Part shown: in pieces, positions 17,588 through 25,770 of the stretch | Position numbering within the stretch: the stretch's first letter is position 1 | Layout: every line of letters begins with the position of its first letter | DNA from: an uncultured Bacteroidia bacterium | GTDB lineage: Bacteria; Bacteroidota; Bacteroidia; Bacteroidales; Prolixibacteraceae | Direction: 5' to 3' | DNA length: 57,370 nucleotides | Assembly (NCBI GenBank): GCA_903923905.1 | Contig: CAIXZH010000036.1 | Location: 1-57,370 of the forward strand | Translations under genes and position numbers: made by a program | Notes under the pieces: generated by a model | Seen by the model: the letters and a program-made list of their open reading frames with translations, nothing else | Databases searched by the model: none | What the model was told of the DNA's origin: nothing

Positions 17588-20500
17588 ATGAAGAAAAGAT
17601 TGTACCTTATTTTGATCGTACTGTTTGCTTCATTTTCGGGCGTTATGGCTCAGGTGAAAGTAAGCGGGACTATTACTGATTCCGACGGGGTCAGTATTCC
17701 TGGTGTGTCTGTCGTTCAGAAAGGCACTACGAATGGAACAGTAACGGACGCCAATGGGAAATATGCCATTAGTGTAAGTTCTGCAAGTGCAGTACTGCAA
17801 TTCTCTTTTGTGGGTATGACTCCTGTTTCCGAAGCCATCAACGGCCGGTCGGTCATCAATGTAAAGATGGTTTCAGAGAGCGTCGGAATTAATGAAGTTG
17901 TTGTTACGGCTCTAGGTATCCAGCGCGACAAGAAGACGCTTACCTATGCTTCGCAGCAGGTTTCAGGAACTGAGTTGCTTAAGGCTTCCAATAGCAATTT
18001 CATGGACGCTTTGAGTGGAAAAGCATCAGGTGTTAACATTGAAACCAGTAATTCCGGACCAGGTGGTTCGACTAAAGCTGTACTTAGGGGCAACAAGTCT
18101 CTTACCGGCCTGAGTGAACCTCTTTATGTTATTGATGGTGTTCCGATGGTAAACAATAAAGGCGGACAGCCAGGATCATACGGCGGAACTGACGGTGGAG
18201 ACGGTCTATCCCAGATCAATCCTGCTGACATTGAAAGTCTGAACATATTAAAAGGAGCCAACGCCTCTATCCTTTACGGTAGCCAGGGTGCAAACGGAGT
18301 TGTTTTGATTACTACCAAAAAAGGGAAAGCAGAGAAAACTACAGTTACTGTGAATAGCAGTACTACCTTTGAAAGCGTTTCAGGCCTTCCAGAATTTCAG
18401 TACTCATACGGTGCAGATGGTGCTGATTACAGCTGGTCTATGACCAAAGGAAATTATCAAAAAGATTACATCAAAAATTTCTTCCGCACGGGTGTTAACG
18501 CAACGAATTCCGTTTCGATCAGCGGGGGTAGTGATAAAACAACAGTCTATTTCTCATATTCGAATACCTCTGCAACTGGTATTATGCCAACCAATACTTA
18601 TCAAAAGAATAACTTTAGCTTTAATCAGTCAACCAAATTATTTAACAATAAAGTGACTGTTAGTTCTAATATAATGTTTACCAATGAGGTAGCACGCAAT
18701 CGTCCGGGTGCAGGTTACTACAATAATCCGCTCACCGGTTTATATTTGTTCGCCCGTGAGAGAGATTTCGCATCCTATAAATCAAAGTACGCGATCTTTA
18801 ATAAGGCCAGGAATATGAATGTGATGAACTGGTATTCCACAGAAGAAAAACAAAACAATCCCTATTGGGAATTAAATATGGATCCTAAACTTGCTACAAC
18901 AAGTCGCGTTATCGCCAATGTAAAATTGTCCTGGGATATTGCCAAGCATCTTAAATTCGATGTTCGTGGAAATGTTGACTATGCGGCCAAATTGAATGAC
19001 AACAGGTATGCTGCCGGTGGAAATTCAGTGAGTGTCAGTCCAAACGGATCATGGAATTATAGCAAATACACCGATCAGTCATTGTATACTGACGGAATTT
19101 TAAGTTACAATAACAAATTCGGAGATATCAGTTTAAATGCAATTTTAGGAGCAAGTTATCAGCATAACATCTTCAATGATGGAATGTCGGTTTCAAATGG
19201 TACTACTTCCTTAATGTATCCAAACTTCTTTTCTTTCGCGAACATGCCCTACAATGTCATGTTTAATAATACAATTAACAGGGAAATCAAACAGGGAGCT
19301 TTTGCCAATGCACAGATAGGGTATAAAGAGATGTTGTTTTTGGATTTGTCCCTGCGTAACGACTGGGCTTCAACCTTAGCACTTACCGGGAATCAATCCT
19401 ATTTGTACCCTGCAGTCGGTCTTTCAGCCATTCTGAGTCAGATGGTTAAAATGCCGGAAGCAATATCCTTCGCCAAACTGAGGGCATCCTCCTCTCAAAC
19501 GGCCAATGAAGTACCATTCAACGTGGTAAATCCTGAGAATAGTATTGGTGGTGCAGGGACTCCTAGTGGAATCGGAAGTATTAGCCGTAATTCACAGGTA
19601 CCATTTACTAATTTAAAACCTGAGGTCATTACCAGTTCGGAATTAGGTACAGAATGGCGTTTCTTTAGTGGAAGGGCTGGCCTGGAATTCACTTATTACA
19701 GTGATGTCAGTACCAATCAATTTCTTACACTTTCCGCCCTATCAGGTTCCGGTTATACCAGTTACTATGTCAATGCCGGTAAGGTTACTAACAAAGGTTT
19801 TGAATTGACAATAGATGCTTCACCGGTAAAAACTTCTGATTTCAGTTGGAAAACATCCGTGAATTTGTCACAAAACAAGAATAAAATTGTTTCCCTGATC
19901 GCTTCAAATCCTGATTACGTAGTCTATAGTAATAACAATGACGAAGGATTTACTTCCGAAATTAAGGCTGGCGGATCATTTAACGATGTTTATATCTACA
20001 AATTCGCAAGAAATACAGCCGGTCAGATCATTCTTGATTCGAAAGGTGTTCCAACAGCAGCAACTACCCAAACAAAAGTGGGCAATGTGAATCCCGATTT
20101 CCTTTTAGGATGGAATAATACCCTGGACTATAAGAATTTCTTTATGAGCATGCTGATCAATGCCAAGTTTGGTGGGGTTGCATTTTCGAAAACTGAAGCT
20201 TTCCTTGATTCCTATGGTGTAAGCAAAAGAACCGGAGATATCCGCGATGCAGGTTCTACTATGCCAATTAACGCCGTTGACGCCAATGGTAATGCGGTTA
20301 CTTCAATTTCTCCGGTAACCTACTATGGAGCTGTCGGTGACCGTAACCGGATTATGGAGCCTTATATCTACTCCAGGACAAATGTAAGATTAGGTCAGTT
20401 AGTCTTTGGATATAATTTCGACGTGAAGAAATACAACTTACCGATTAAAGAAGCTTCGTTTTCGTTAGTTGGAAGGAATTTATTCTTCTTCTACAAAAAA

Positions 20501-20614
20501 GCTCCTTACGATCCAGAACAGGCCATGAGCACAAACAATTCACAGCAATCAAACGAAGTGTTTAGTGTTCCTTCAACAAGGACTTACGGGTTTAGCTTAA
20601 AAGTCACTTTCTAA
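17588..20614 (+). CDS. SusC/RagA-family TonB-dependent outer-membrane transporter
   Basis: 1008 residues. Signal peptide MKKRLYLILIVLFASFSGVMAQ, then a carboxypeptidase-D-like regulatory domain (VSGTITDSDGVSIPGVSVV), the plug domain (DALSGKASGVNIETSN, LYVIDGVPM, DIESLNILKGANASILYG, GVVLITTKKGK) and a long beta-barrel ending in a terminal aromatic (LKVTF). It imports an oligosaccharide across the outer membrane with the SusD partner 19 bases downstream, powered by TonB. There is no N-terminal signalling (STN) domain, so it does not work through an anti-sigma factor. The barrel is at the short end of the family (about 1000-1100 residues). Confidence 0.95.
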   Translation: MKKRLYLILIVLFASFSGVMAQVKVSGTITDSDGVSIPGVSVVQKGTTNGTVTDANGKYAISVSSASAVLQFSFVGMTPVSEAINGRSVINVKMVSESVGINEVVVTALGIQRDKKTLTYASQQVSGTELLKASNSNFMDALSGKASGVNIETSNSGPGGSTKAVLRGNKSLTGLSEPLYVIDGVPMVNNKGGQPGSYGGTDGGDGLSQINPADIESLNILKGANASILYGSQGANGVVLITTKKGKAEKTTVTVNSSTTFESVSGLPEFQYSYGADGADYSWSMTKGNYQKDYIKNFFRTGVNATNSVSISGGSDKTTVYFSYSNTSATGIMPTNTYQKNNFSFNQSTKLFNNKVTVSSNIMFTNEVARNRPGAGYYNNPLTGLYLFARERDFASYKSKYAIFNKARNMNVMNWYSTEEKQNNPYWELNMDPKLATTSRVIANVKLSWDIAKHLKFDVRGNVDYAAKLNDNRYAAGGNSVSVSPNGSWNYSKYTDQSLYTDGILSYNNKFGDISLNAILGASYQHNIFNDGMSVSNGTTSLMYPNFFSFANMPYNVMFNNTINREIKQGAFANAQIGYKEMLFLDLSLRNDWASTLALTGNQSYLYPAVGLSAILSQMVKMPEAISFAKLRASSSQTANEVPFNVVNPENSIGGAGTPSGIGSISRNSQVPFTNLKPEVITSSELGTEWRFFSGRAGLEFTYYSDVSTNQFLTLSALSGSGYTSYYVNAGKVTNKGFELTIDASPVKTSDFSWKTSVNLSQNKNKIVSLIASNPDYVVYSNNNDEGFTSEIKAGGSFNDVYIYKFARNTAGQIILDSKGVPTAATTQTKVGNVNPDFLLGWNNTLDYKNFFMSMLINAKFGGVAFSKTEAFLDSYGVSKRTGDIRDAGSTMPINAVDANGNAVTSISPVTYYGAVGDRNRIMEPYIYSRTNVRLGQLVFGYNFDVKKYNLPIKEASFSLVGRNLFFFYKKAPYDPEQAMSTNNSQQSNEVFSVPSTRTYGFSLKVTF

Positions 20615-20633
20615 AATCTTAAAATTAATTAAT

Positions 20634-22214
20634 ATGAAAAAGATATTTATTGGTCTACTATTCATGTGTGGTCTCGCTGCATGCACATCGAATTTTGTAA
20701 ATGAAAATCAGAATCCATATCAGATCTCTGATGTATTGCTTCAGCAGGACTTTAACCTGGTAGGTTCTCCATTTTCAGGGATGCTTTATCAACTTCACGG
20801 TGATCAGGGAAGTCAGATTGAAGAAGATCTATGTTACGATTCCTGGATGGGGTACATGAATACGGGTACTGATTTTGTAGGGAACGTCAACAATACCACA
20901 TATGCGATGGCCTGGAGAGGTGCATACTGGAATCGCGAATATGGCAACATCATGTCACCTGCCAAACAGGTCATTGCTTTGGCTAAGTCGAATAACCTGC
21001 CACTTTTTGCCACATGGGCGAATCTGATTAGAATTCTTTCGATGTCCAGAGTGGCAGCGATTCACGGTCCAATAATTTATTCCAATTATGGCTCAACGGC
21101 TAATTCAATTCCTTATGACAAGGAGTCAGATCTGTACAACCTGTTTTTTGCCCAGTTAGACACTATTCAAACTGCTTTTGCTGCAAATACATCCTACGCC
21201 GGGTTTGTTAAATTCGATCCCAGCTATAAAGGTAGTATTGCGGCATGGATGAAAGTTGTAAATTCTTTGCGCCTGCAATTGGCTATGCGCATATCCAAAG
21301 TTGCTCCAGCCGTGGCAAAAACACAGGGCGAAAAGGCAATGGCAGATCCCGCTGGATTAATAGCTACTAATGATGATAATTTTTTACTTTCACAATTGGG
21401 AAATATCATGCCTGTTGGAATGATCTGTTTCCAATGGGATGATACCCGAATGGGTGGTGTTATGGAATCCTTTATGGTTGGGATGAATGATGGACGTATT
21501 TCAAAATACTTTTCTCCGGTTTCTGATCCGACCCTATATGCCGACCATCCAGCTTCTCCTTACAAGGGCATCCGAAATGGTTCTTATATTACTTCTAAAG
21601 CAGCCCATATCAATTTCTCCAAAGTATCTACTGATTTTAACACAGTACAAAACAGAAGGCATCTAACTGCCGCTGAAGTTAGCTTCCTCAAAGCTGAAGC
21701 AGCTCTCAGAGGCTGGACAGGTGCAGGTGATGCAGGAACGAATTATAAAAATGGAGTCAGGTTATCCTTTGCGGATTGGGGTGGAGCCAATGTAGATGCC
21801 TACCTTGCTGATAACACAAGTAAACCAATTGCTTATGTAGATCCTGTGGACTCGAGAAATAATTTCACACCGCTTTCTACAATTACTGTTGCCTGGAATG
21901 AAGGTGACAGCAATGAGCTGAAATTGGAGAAGATCATGACCCAGAAATGGCTGAATAACTTCACCAATACCTTAGAATCCTGGGTAGATTTCAGAAGGAC
22001 CGGTTATCCTAAAATTCCTCATGTTGCCAAAAACGACAGCCCTTCCAGATCATATGGGATTGTCGCTCCTGATCAATGGATTAAGAGAATGGAATTTACC
22101 GATTCAGAAAGATTGAGTAATGCAGCAGCAGTTGCTACGGCAACCTCAAGCCTAGGTGGTGCAGATGAAATCGGTACCCGCTTATGGTGGGATACTGGCG
22201 GTTCAAACTTTTAA
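20634..22214 (+). CDS. SusD/RagB-family surface glycan-binding lipoprotein
   Basis: 526 residues. Lipoprotein signal with the lipobox LAAC (Cys17). The mature start NENQNPYQISD is typical of the SusD-like group 2 (PF12771 type) rather than classic SusD. Helical TPR-like body; the C-terminal part contains EVSFLKAEAALRGW and IMTQKWLNNF, both common SusD landmarks. It sits as a lid on the SusC transporter and binds the incoming glycan. It is followed by a strong terminator, so susC-susD is a closed transcription unit. Confidence 0.92.
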   Translation: MKKIFIGLLFMCGLAACTSNFVNENQNPYQISDVLLQQDFNLVGSPFSGMLYQLHGDQGSQIEEDLCYDSWMGYMNTGTDFVGNVNNTTYAMAWRGAYWNREYGNIMSPAKQVIALAKSNNLPLFATWANLIRILSMSRVAAIHGPIIYSNYGSTANSIPYDKESDLYNLFFAQLDTIQTAFAANTSYAGFVKFDPSYKGSIAAWMKVVNSLRLQLAMRISKVAPAVAKTQGEKAMADPAGLIATNDDNFLLSQLGNIMPVGMICFQWDDTRMGGVMESFMVGMNDGRISKYFSPVSDPTLYADHPASPYKGIRNGSYITSKAAHINFSKVSTDFNTVQNRRHLTAAEVSFLKAEAALRGWTGAGDAGTNYKNGVRLSFADWGGANVDAYLADNTSKPIAYVDPVDSRNNFTPLSTITVAWNEGDSNELKLEKIMTQKWLNNFTNTLESWVDFRRTGYPKIPHVAKNDSPSRSYGIVAPDQWIKRMEFTDSERLSNAAAVATATSSLGGADEIGTRLWWDTGGSNF

Positions 22215-22242
22215 GCTCCAGGTTATTGATTAAATTGAATAT

Positions 22243-22285
22243 GAAAATACCCTTTTACAGGTATGTAGAAGGGTATTTTCTATTT
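22243..22285 (+). terminator. Terminator after susD
   Basis: GAAAATACCCTT (22243-22254) pairs perfectly over 12 bases with AAGGGTATTTTC (22269-22280), loop of 14, followed by a short T-rich tail. Confidence 0.8.
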
Positions 22286-22385
22286 GAACAAGAGTTATCA
22301 GATTGTCTCTTTTTTGCGGCTGAATTAGCTTAATTTCGCAGCCGTTTGGTATCACATGTTTTATAATCAGCTAATCAACAAACCA

Positions 22386-24209
22386 ATGAACTTACAACCA
22401 CTTGATATAGGGATCGTTATCGGATATTTGATACTGACCCTGCTGATTGGTTTTCTGATCTCCAAACAGGCCAGCAAGAACCTCGATTCCTATTTCCTGG
22501 GTGGAAAACGCATCCCCTGGTATATCCTGGGAATATCAAACGCTTCCGGGATGTTTGATATCACCGGAACCATGTGGTTTGTCTCAATTTTATTTATTTA
22601 CGGTCTTAAAGGGGCCTGGTTACCCTGGATATGGCCGATCTGGAACCAGGTATTTCTGATGGTATTCTTAGCCACCTGGCTGAGGCGATCGAAGGTGATG
22701 ACCGGCGCAGAATGGTTAAAAACACGGTTTGGTGAAGACCGGGGCGGGAGACTCTCCCACCTGATTATTGTCGTTTTTGCTATTGTCAGTGTCATTGGTT
22801 TTATAGCCTACACTTTTGCAGGTATCGGGAAATTCGCCACCTCATTTTTTCCATGGGACCTTACAACAGAAATCGGATCCAAAGTGATTTCGTCCGAAAA
22901 CATGTATGCGCTGCTTATCATTGGATTTACCACGTTGTATGTAATCAAGGGAGGTATGTATAGTGTGGTTGCAACAGAGATCATGCAGTTTTTGGTTCTG
23001 ACCATTTCCTGCTTCGTCGTAGGGGTGATTGCCATGAACCTGGTGACACCTGCCCAGCTGAATGCTGTAATTCCTGCCGGCTGGAAAGATCTTTTCTTCG
23101 GGTGGAAATTAAATCTCGACTGGAGCAATCTGATCCCCTCAGTAAAGAATAAAATATCCGCCGACGGATATGAATATTTCTCCATTATTTTCATGATTAT
23201 GGTTTTTAAAGGACTTTTGGTGAGCATCGCAGGTCCGGTTCCAAGTTATGATCTTCAACGGATACTTTCAACTAAAAATCCACGGGATGCAGCCCGCATG
23301 ACCGGTTTCACCTCATTGGTACTTTTCTTTCCCCGTTTCCTGATGGTTGCCGGAATCACTGTTCTGGTACTAGTCTACTTTAGTCCAAAATTAAATTCGA
23401 TGGGATCGGATATTGATTTCGAAATGATTTTGCCTTATGCCGTCAGTAATTTTATCCCGACAGGTCTGCTGGGACTTTTACTCGCAGGATTAATCGCTGC
23501 ATTTATGTCAAACTTCGCGGCTTATGTGAATGCAGGCCCTGCTTATATTGTAAATGATATTTATAAAAAGTTTATCAACCCGAATGCCTCGAATAAAAGA
23601 TATATCCGGTTAAGCTACCTGGTTTCTTTATTGGTTGTCATCATTGGCGTTATCTTTGGAATGTTTATCCATTCCATTGATTCGATGACTAAATGGATTG
23701 TTGCTTCGTTGTATGGAGGGTATACTGCAGCTAATATCCTAAAATGGGTCTGGTGGCGATTTAACGGTTACGGCTATTTTTGGGGAATGTTATCCGGAAT
23801 AGCTGCCTCATTGGTAATCCCTCTCGTCTTTCCTGATTCATCAGCATTGAATACATTTCCGTTAATTTTATTGATCTCATCTGTCGGTTGCGTTGCAGGT
23901 AGTCTGTTGACAGCACCTGATAATGAAGAGGTTCTTAAAGAATTCTATTCTTCAGTTCGCCCCTGGGGCTTTTGGGAACCCATCTATCAGAAAGTTTTGG
24001 CAGAAAACCCTGCTTTTAAGAAAAACAGGAATTTTAAACGTGATATGATGAACTGTTCGGTAGGTATTGCCTGGCAGATGAGCATGGTTGTAATGCCTAT
24101 TTACTTGGTTATCAGGGAATTCATATCGATGTCGATTGCATTTGTTGTTTTTGCAGCAACCACCGTTTTTCTGAAGTTTTATTGGTACGACAGACTTGAG
24201 GAGGATTAG
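22386..24209 (+). CDS. Sodium:solute symporter (SSS family)
   Basis: About 607 residues from the ATG at 22386 (an alternative ATG at 22356 adds 10 residues). Around 13 hydrophobic segments with the SSS fold. The N-terminus MNLQPLDIGIVIGYLILTLL and SYFLGGKRIPWYILGISNASG are characteristic. It probably imports a sugar or disaccharide with Na+ across the inner membrane. The GH130 phosphorylase lies downstream behind a REP cluster, and a mannoside is therefore a reasonable substrate by context; the sequence alone does not prove it. It is 70 residues longer than the SSS at 51155, mainly at the C-terminus. Confidence 0.88.
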   Translation: MNLQPLDIGIVIGYLILTLLIGFLISKQASKNLDSYFLGGKRIPWYILGISNASGMFDITGTMWFVSILFIYGLKGAWLPWIWPIWNQVFLMVFLATWLRRSKVMTGAEWLKTRFGEDRGGRLSHLIIVVFAIVSVIGFIAYTFAGIGKFATSFFPWDLTTEIGSKVISSENMYALLIIGFTTLYVIKGGMYSVVATEIMQFLVLTISCFVVGVIAMNLVTPAQLNAVIPAGWKDLFFGWKLNLDWSNLIPSVKNKISADGYEYFSIIFMIMVFKGLLVSIAGPVPSYDLQRILSTKNPRDAARMTGFTSLVLFFPRFLMVAGITVLVLVYFSPKLNSMGSDIDFEMILPYAVSNFIPTGLLGLLLAGLIAAFMSNFAAYVNAGPAYIVNDIYKKFINPNASNKRYIRLSYLVSLLVVIIGVIFGMFIHSIDSMTKWIVASLYGGYTAANILKWVWWRFNGYGYFWGMLSGIAASLVIPLVFPDSSALNTFPLILLISSVGCVAGSLLTAPDNEEVLKEFYSSVRPWGFWEPIYQKVLAENPAFKKNRNFKRDMMNCSVGIAWQMSMVVMPIYLVIREFISMSIAFVVFAATTVFLKFYWYDRLEED

Positions 24210-24258
24210 GGTAGGCAATATGCCGTTTTAATGTAGGGAGAATAAACAAATATTTTAA

Positions 24259-24418
24259 GGTGCAGCGCACCGTTGATATTTGTAGCATATTTAAGTAATA
24301 GTTATATAAGGTGCAGAGTACCGGAATATTAGAGTTATTGATTTTTATATTACGGTGCGATGCACCTAAACTGTATCTCATCTGTTTTTTTACTACAAAT
24401 ATTTTGCGGCTCTGCCGC
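24259..24418. repeat. Cluster of four short palindromes (REP-like)
   Basis: GGTGCAGCGCACC at 24259-24271, GGTGCAGAGTACC at 24310-24322 (one mismatch), GGTGCGATGCACC at 24354-24366, and a different one, GCGGCTCTGCCGC, at 24406-24418. They are spaced by 35-50 bases of AT-rich sequence with repeated words (TATTTGTAGC, GAATATT). The arrangement is like REP/BIME elements mobilised by RAYT transposases; no such transposase gene is in the window. Confidence 0.7.
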
Positions 24419-24447
24419 TTTGCCTTTTAACTCTTATATCCTATTCA

Positions 24448-25647
24448 ATGGACAAGCATAGCTTTGATATACGCCTTAAACACCTTTTTGAGCAATACCG
24501 CCTTTTAATCAACAGGCAAAATATTCAACAAAAGAATGGGAATGGCATTTACGACCGGTATGAGTTTCCTGTTTTAACCCGCAACCACGCACCCGTCTTC
24601 TGGCTGTACGATCTGAACTATGAAACCAATCCCCATCTGATGACCCGCCTGGGAATAAACACTACTTTCAACGCAGGTGCTATCAAGCTCAATGGCAGAT
24701 ATTTCATGATCGCTCGTGTGGAAGGTTTCGATGTAAAATCGTTCTTTGCAGTAGCCGAAAGTCCCGATGGCATTAATTTCTGGAAGTTCTGGGACCGTCC
24801 TATCGTAATGCCGGTAACGGAAGACCCGGAAAAGAATGTTTATGATATCCGGTTAACCCTGCACGAAGATGGTTGGATCTATGGTCTGTTTTGCGCGGAA
24901 CGGAAAGACCAAAGCAATCCGGAAGATTCATCGGCTGCCTTGGCCAGTTGTGGTATTGCAAGAACAAAAGATTTAAAAAGCTGGGAACGGCTGCCGGATT
25001 TAAAATCATCGGCGGTGCAGCAACGTAATTGTGTCCTTCATCCTGAATTTGTAAATGGCAAGTATATGATTTACACCCGCCCGCAGAAAAGTTTCATCGA
25101 AACGGGTGACAGTGGAATCTGTGCCGGGTTTACCTATTCTATGGAAGAACCATCTGTTGAAAATGAAATCATGGTAGATCCGAGAATGTATCACACGGTA
25201 AAAGAGGTAAAAAACGGACAGGGGCCTGCACCGCTAAAAACACCGATTGGCTGGTTGCACCTGGCTCATGGTGTGAGACGTACAGCCGCCGGATTACGTT
25301 ATACGTTATATCTGTTTTTGACTGATCTTCACGAACCCTGGAGGGTGACCAAACGCCCTGGAGGGCATTTTATTGAACCATTGGAAGATGAACGGATTGG
25401 TGACGTTTCGAACGTCGTATTCAGCAGTGGGTGGATTCATGATGATAATGGAACTGTGTTTATATACTACGCCTCCTCCGACACCAGGATGCATGTTGCC
25501 ACAACGACCATTGAAAAAATAGTCGATTATGTTCTCAATACTCCTGAGGACCCGGGTCGAACCCAATTGTGCGCTGTCCAACGTGAAGATTTAATCCTTC
25601 AAAATCTGGAGATCTTAAAAAAACATTACCCAACTATTCGTTATTAA
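24448..25647 (+). CDS. GH130 4-O-beta-D-mannosyl-D-glucose phosphorylase
   Basis: 399 residues. Five-bladed GH130 propeller with strong subfamily-1 motifs: YEFPVLTRNHAPVFW, GINTTFNAGAIKLNGRYFM, RVEGFDVKSFFAVAESPDG, NVYDIRLT with the acid/base Asp at about 133, IARTKDLKSWERLPDLK, HPEFVNGKYMIYTRPQ, GWLHLAHGVRRTAAGLRY and FIYYASSDTRMHVATTTI. The known reaction is phosphorolysis of mannosyl-beta-1,4-glucose to mannose-1-phosphate and glucose in the cytoplasm; there is no signal peptide, in agreement. Its usual partner, a cellobiose/mannobiose 2-epimerase, is not adjacent but an AGE-family candidate is at 52785-54059. Confidence 0.88.
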   Translation: MDKHSFDIRLKHLFEQYRLLINRQNIQQKNGNGIYDRYEFPVLTRNHAPVFWLYDLNYETNPHLMTRLGINTTFNAGAIKLNGRYFMIARVEGFDVKSFFAVAESPDGINFWKFWDRPIVMPVTEDPEKNVYDIRLTLHEDGWIYGLFCAERKDQSNPEDSSAALASCGIARTKDLKSWERLPDLKSSAVQQRNCVLHPEFVNGKYMIYTRPQKSFIETGDSGICAGFTYSMEEPSVENEIMVDPRMYHTVKEVKNGQGPAPLKTPIGWLHLAHGVRRTAAGLRYTLYLFLTDLHEPWRVTKRPGGHFIEPLEDERIGDVSNVVFSSGWIHDDNGTVFIYYASSDTRMHVATTTIEKIVDYVLNTPEDPGRTQLCAVQREDLILQNLEILKKHYPTIRY

Positions 25648-25683
25648 ACTCTTTTATTATTGTCGATTTTGGGAGTTTTTCTT

Positions 25684-25730
25684 TTAATCGATTAATTAGG
25701 GATTAATCAGGAGATTAATTCCTATATTTG
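25684..25730 (+). promoter_or_regulatory. Regulator promoter with GATTAAT direct repeats
   Basis: GATTAAT starts at 25690, 25701 and 25713 (spacing 11 and 12), with a further TTAATC at 25684. The -7 element TATATTTG follows at 25723-25730, two bases after the last repeat. No TTG at -33. The similarity to the susC promoter cluster suggests autoregulation. The start codon of the regulator is at 25771. Confidence 0.5.
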
Positions 25731-25770
25731 ACCATTGATTAAGGTTTATAAACATTTAATTCGGTCAATT

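Noticed and set aside
24259-24418. Palindrome cluster as a CRISPR array
   Set aside because: Units are 13 bases with unequal, related spacers and no cas genes nearby; REP-type repeats explain it better.
25648-25680. AAACTC...GAGTTT hairpin after the GH130 gene as a terminator
   Set aside because: Only six pairs with a long loop; the T-rich tail is suggestive but the stem is too weak.
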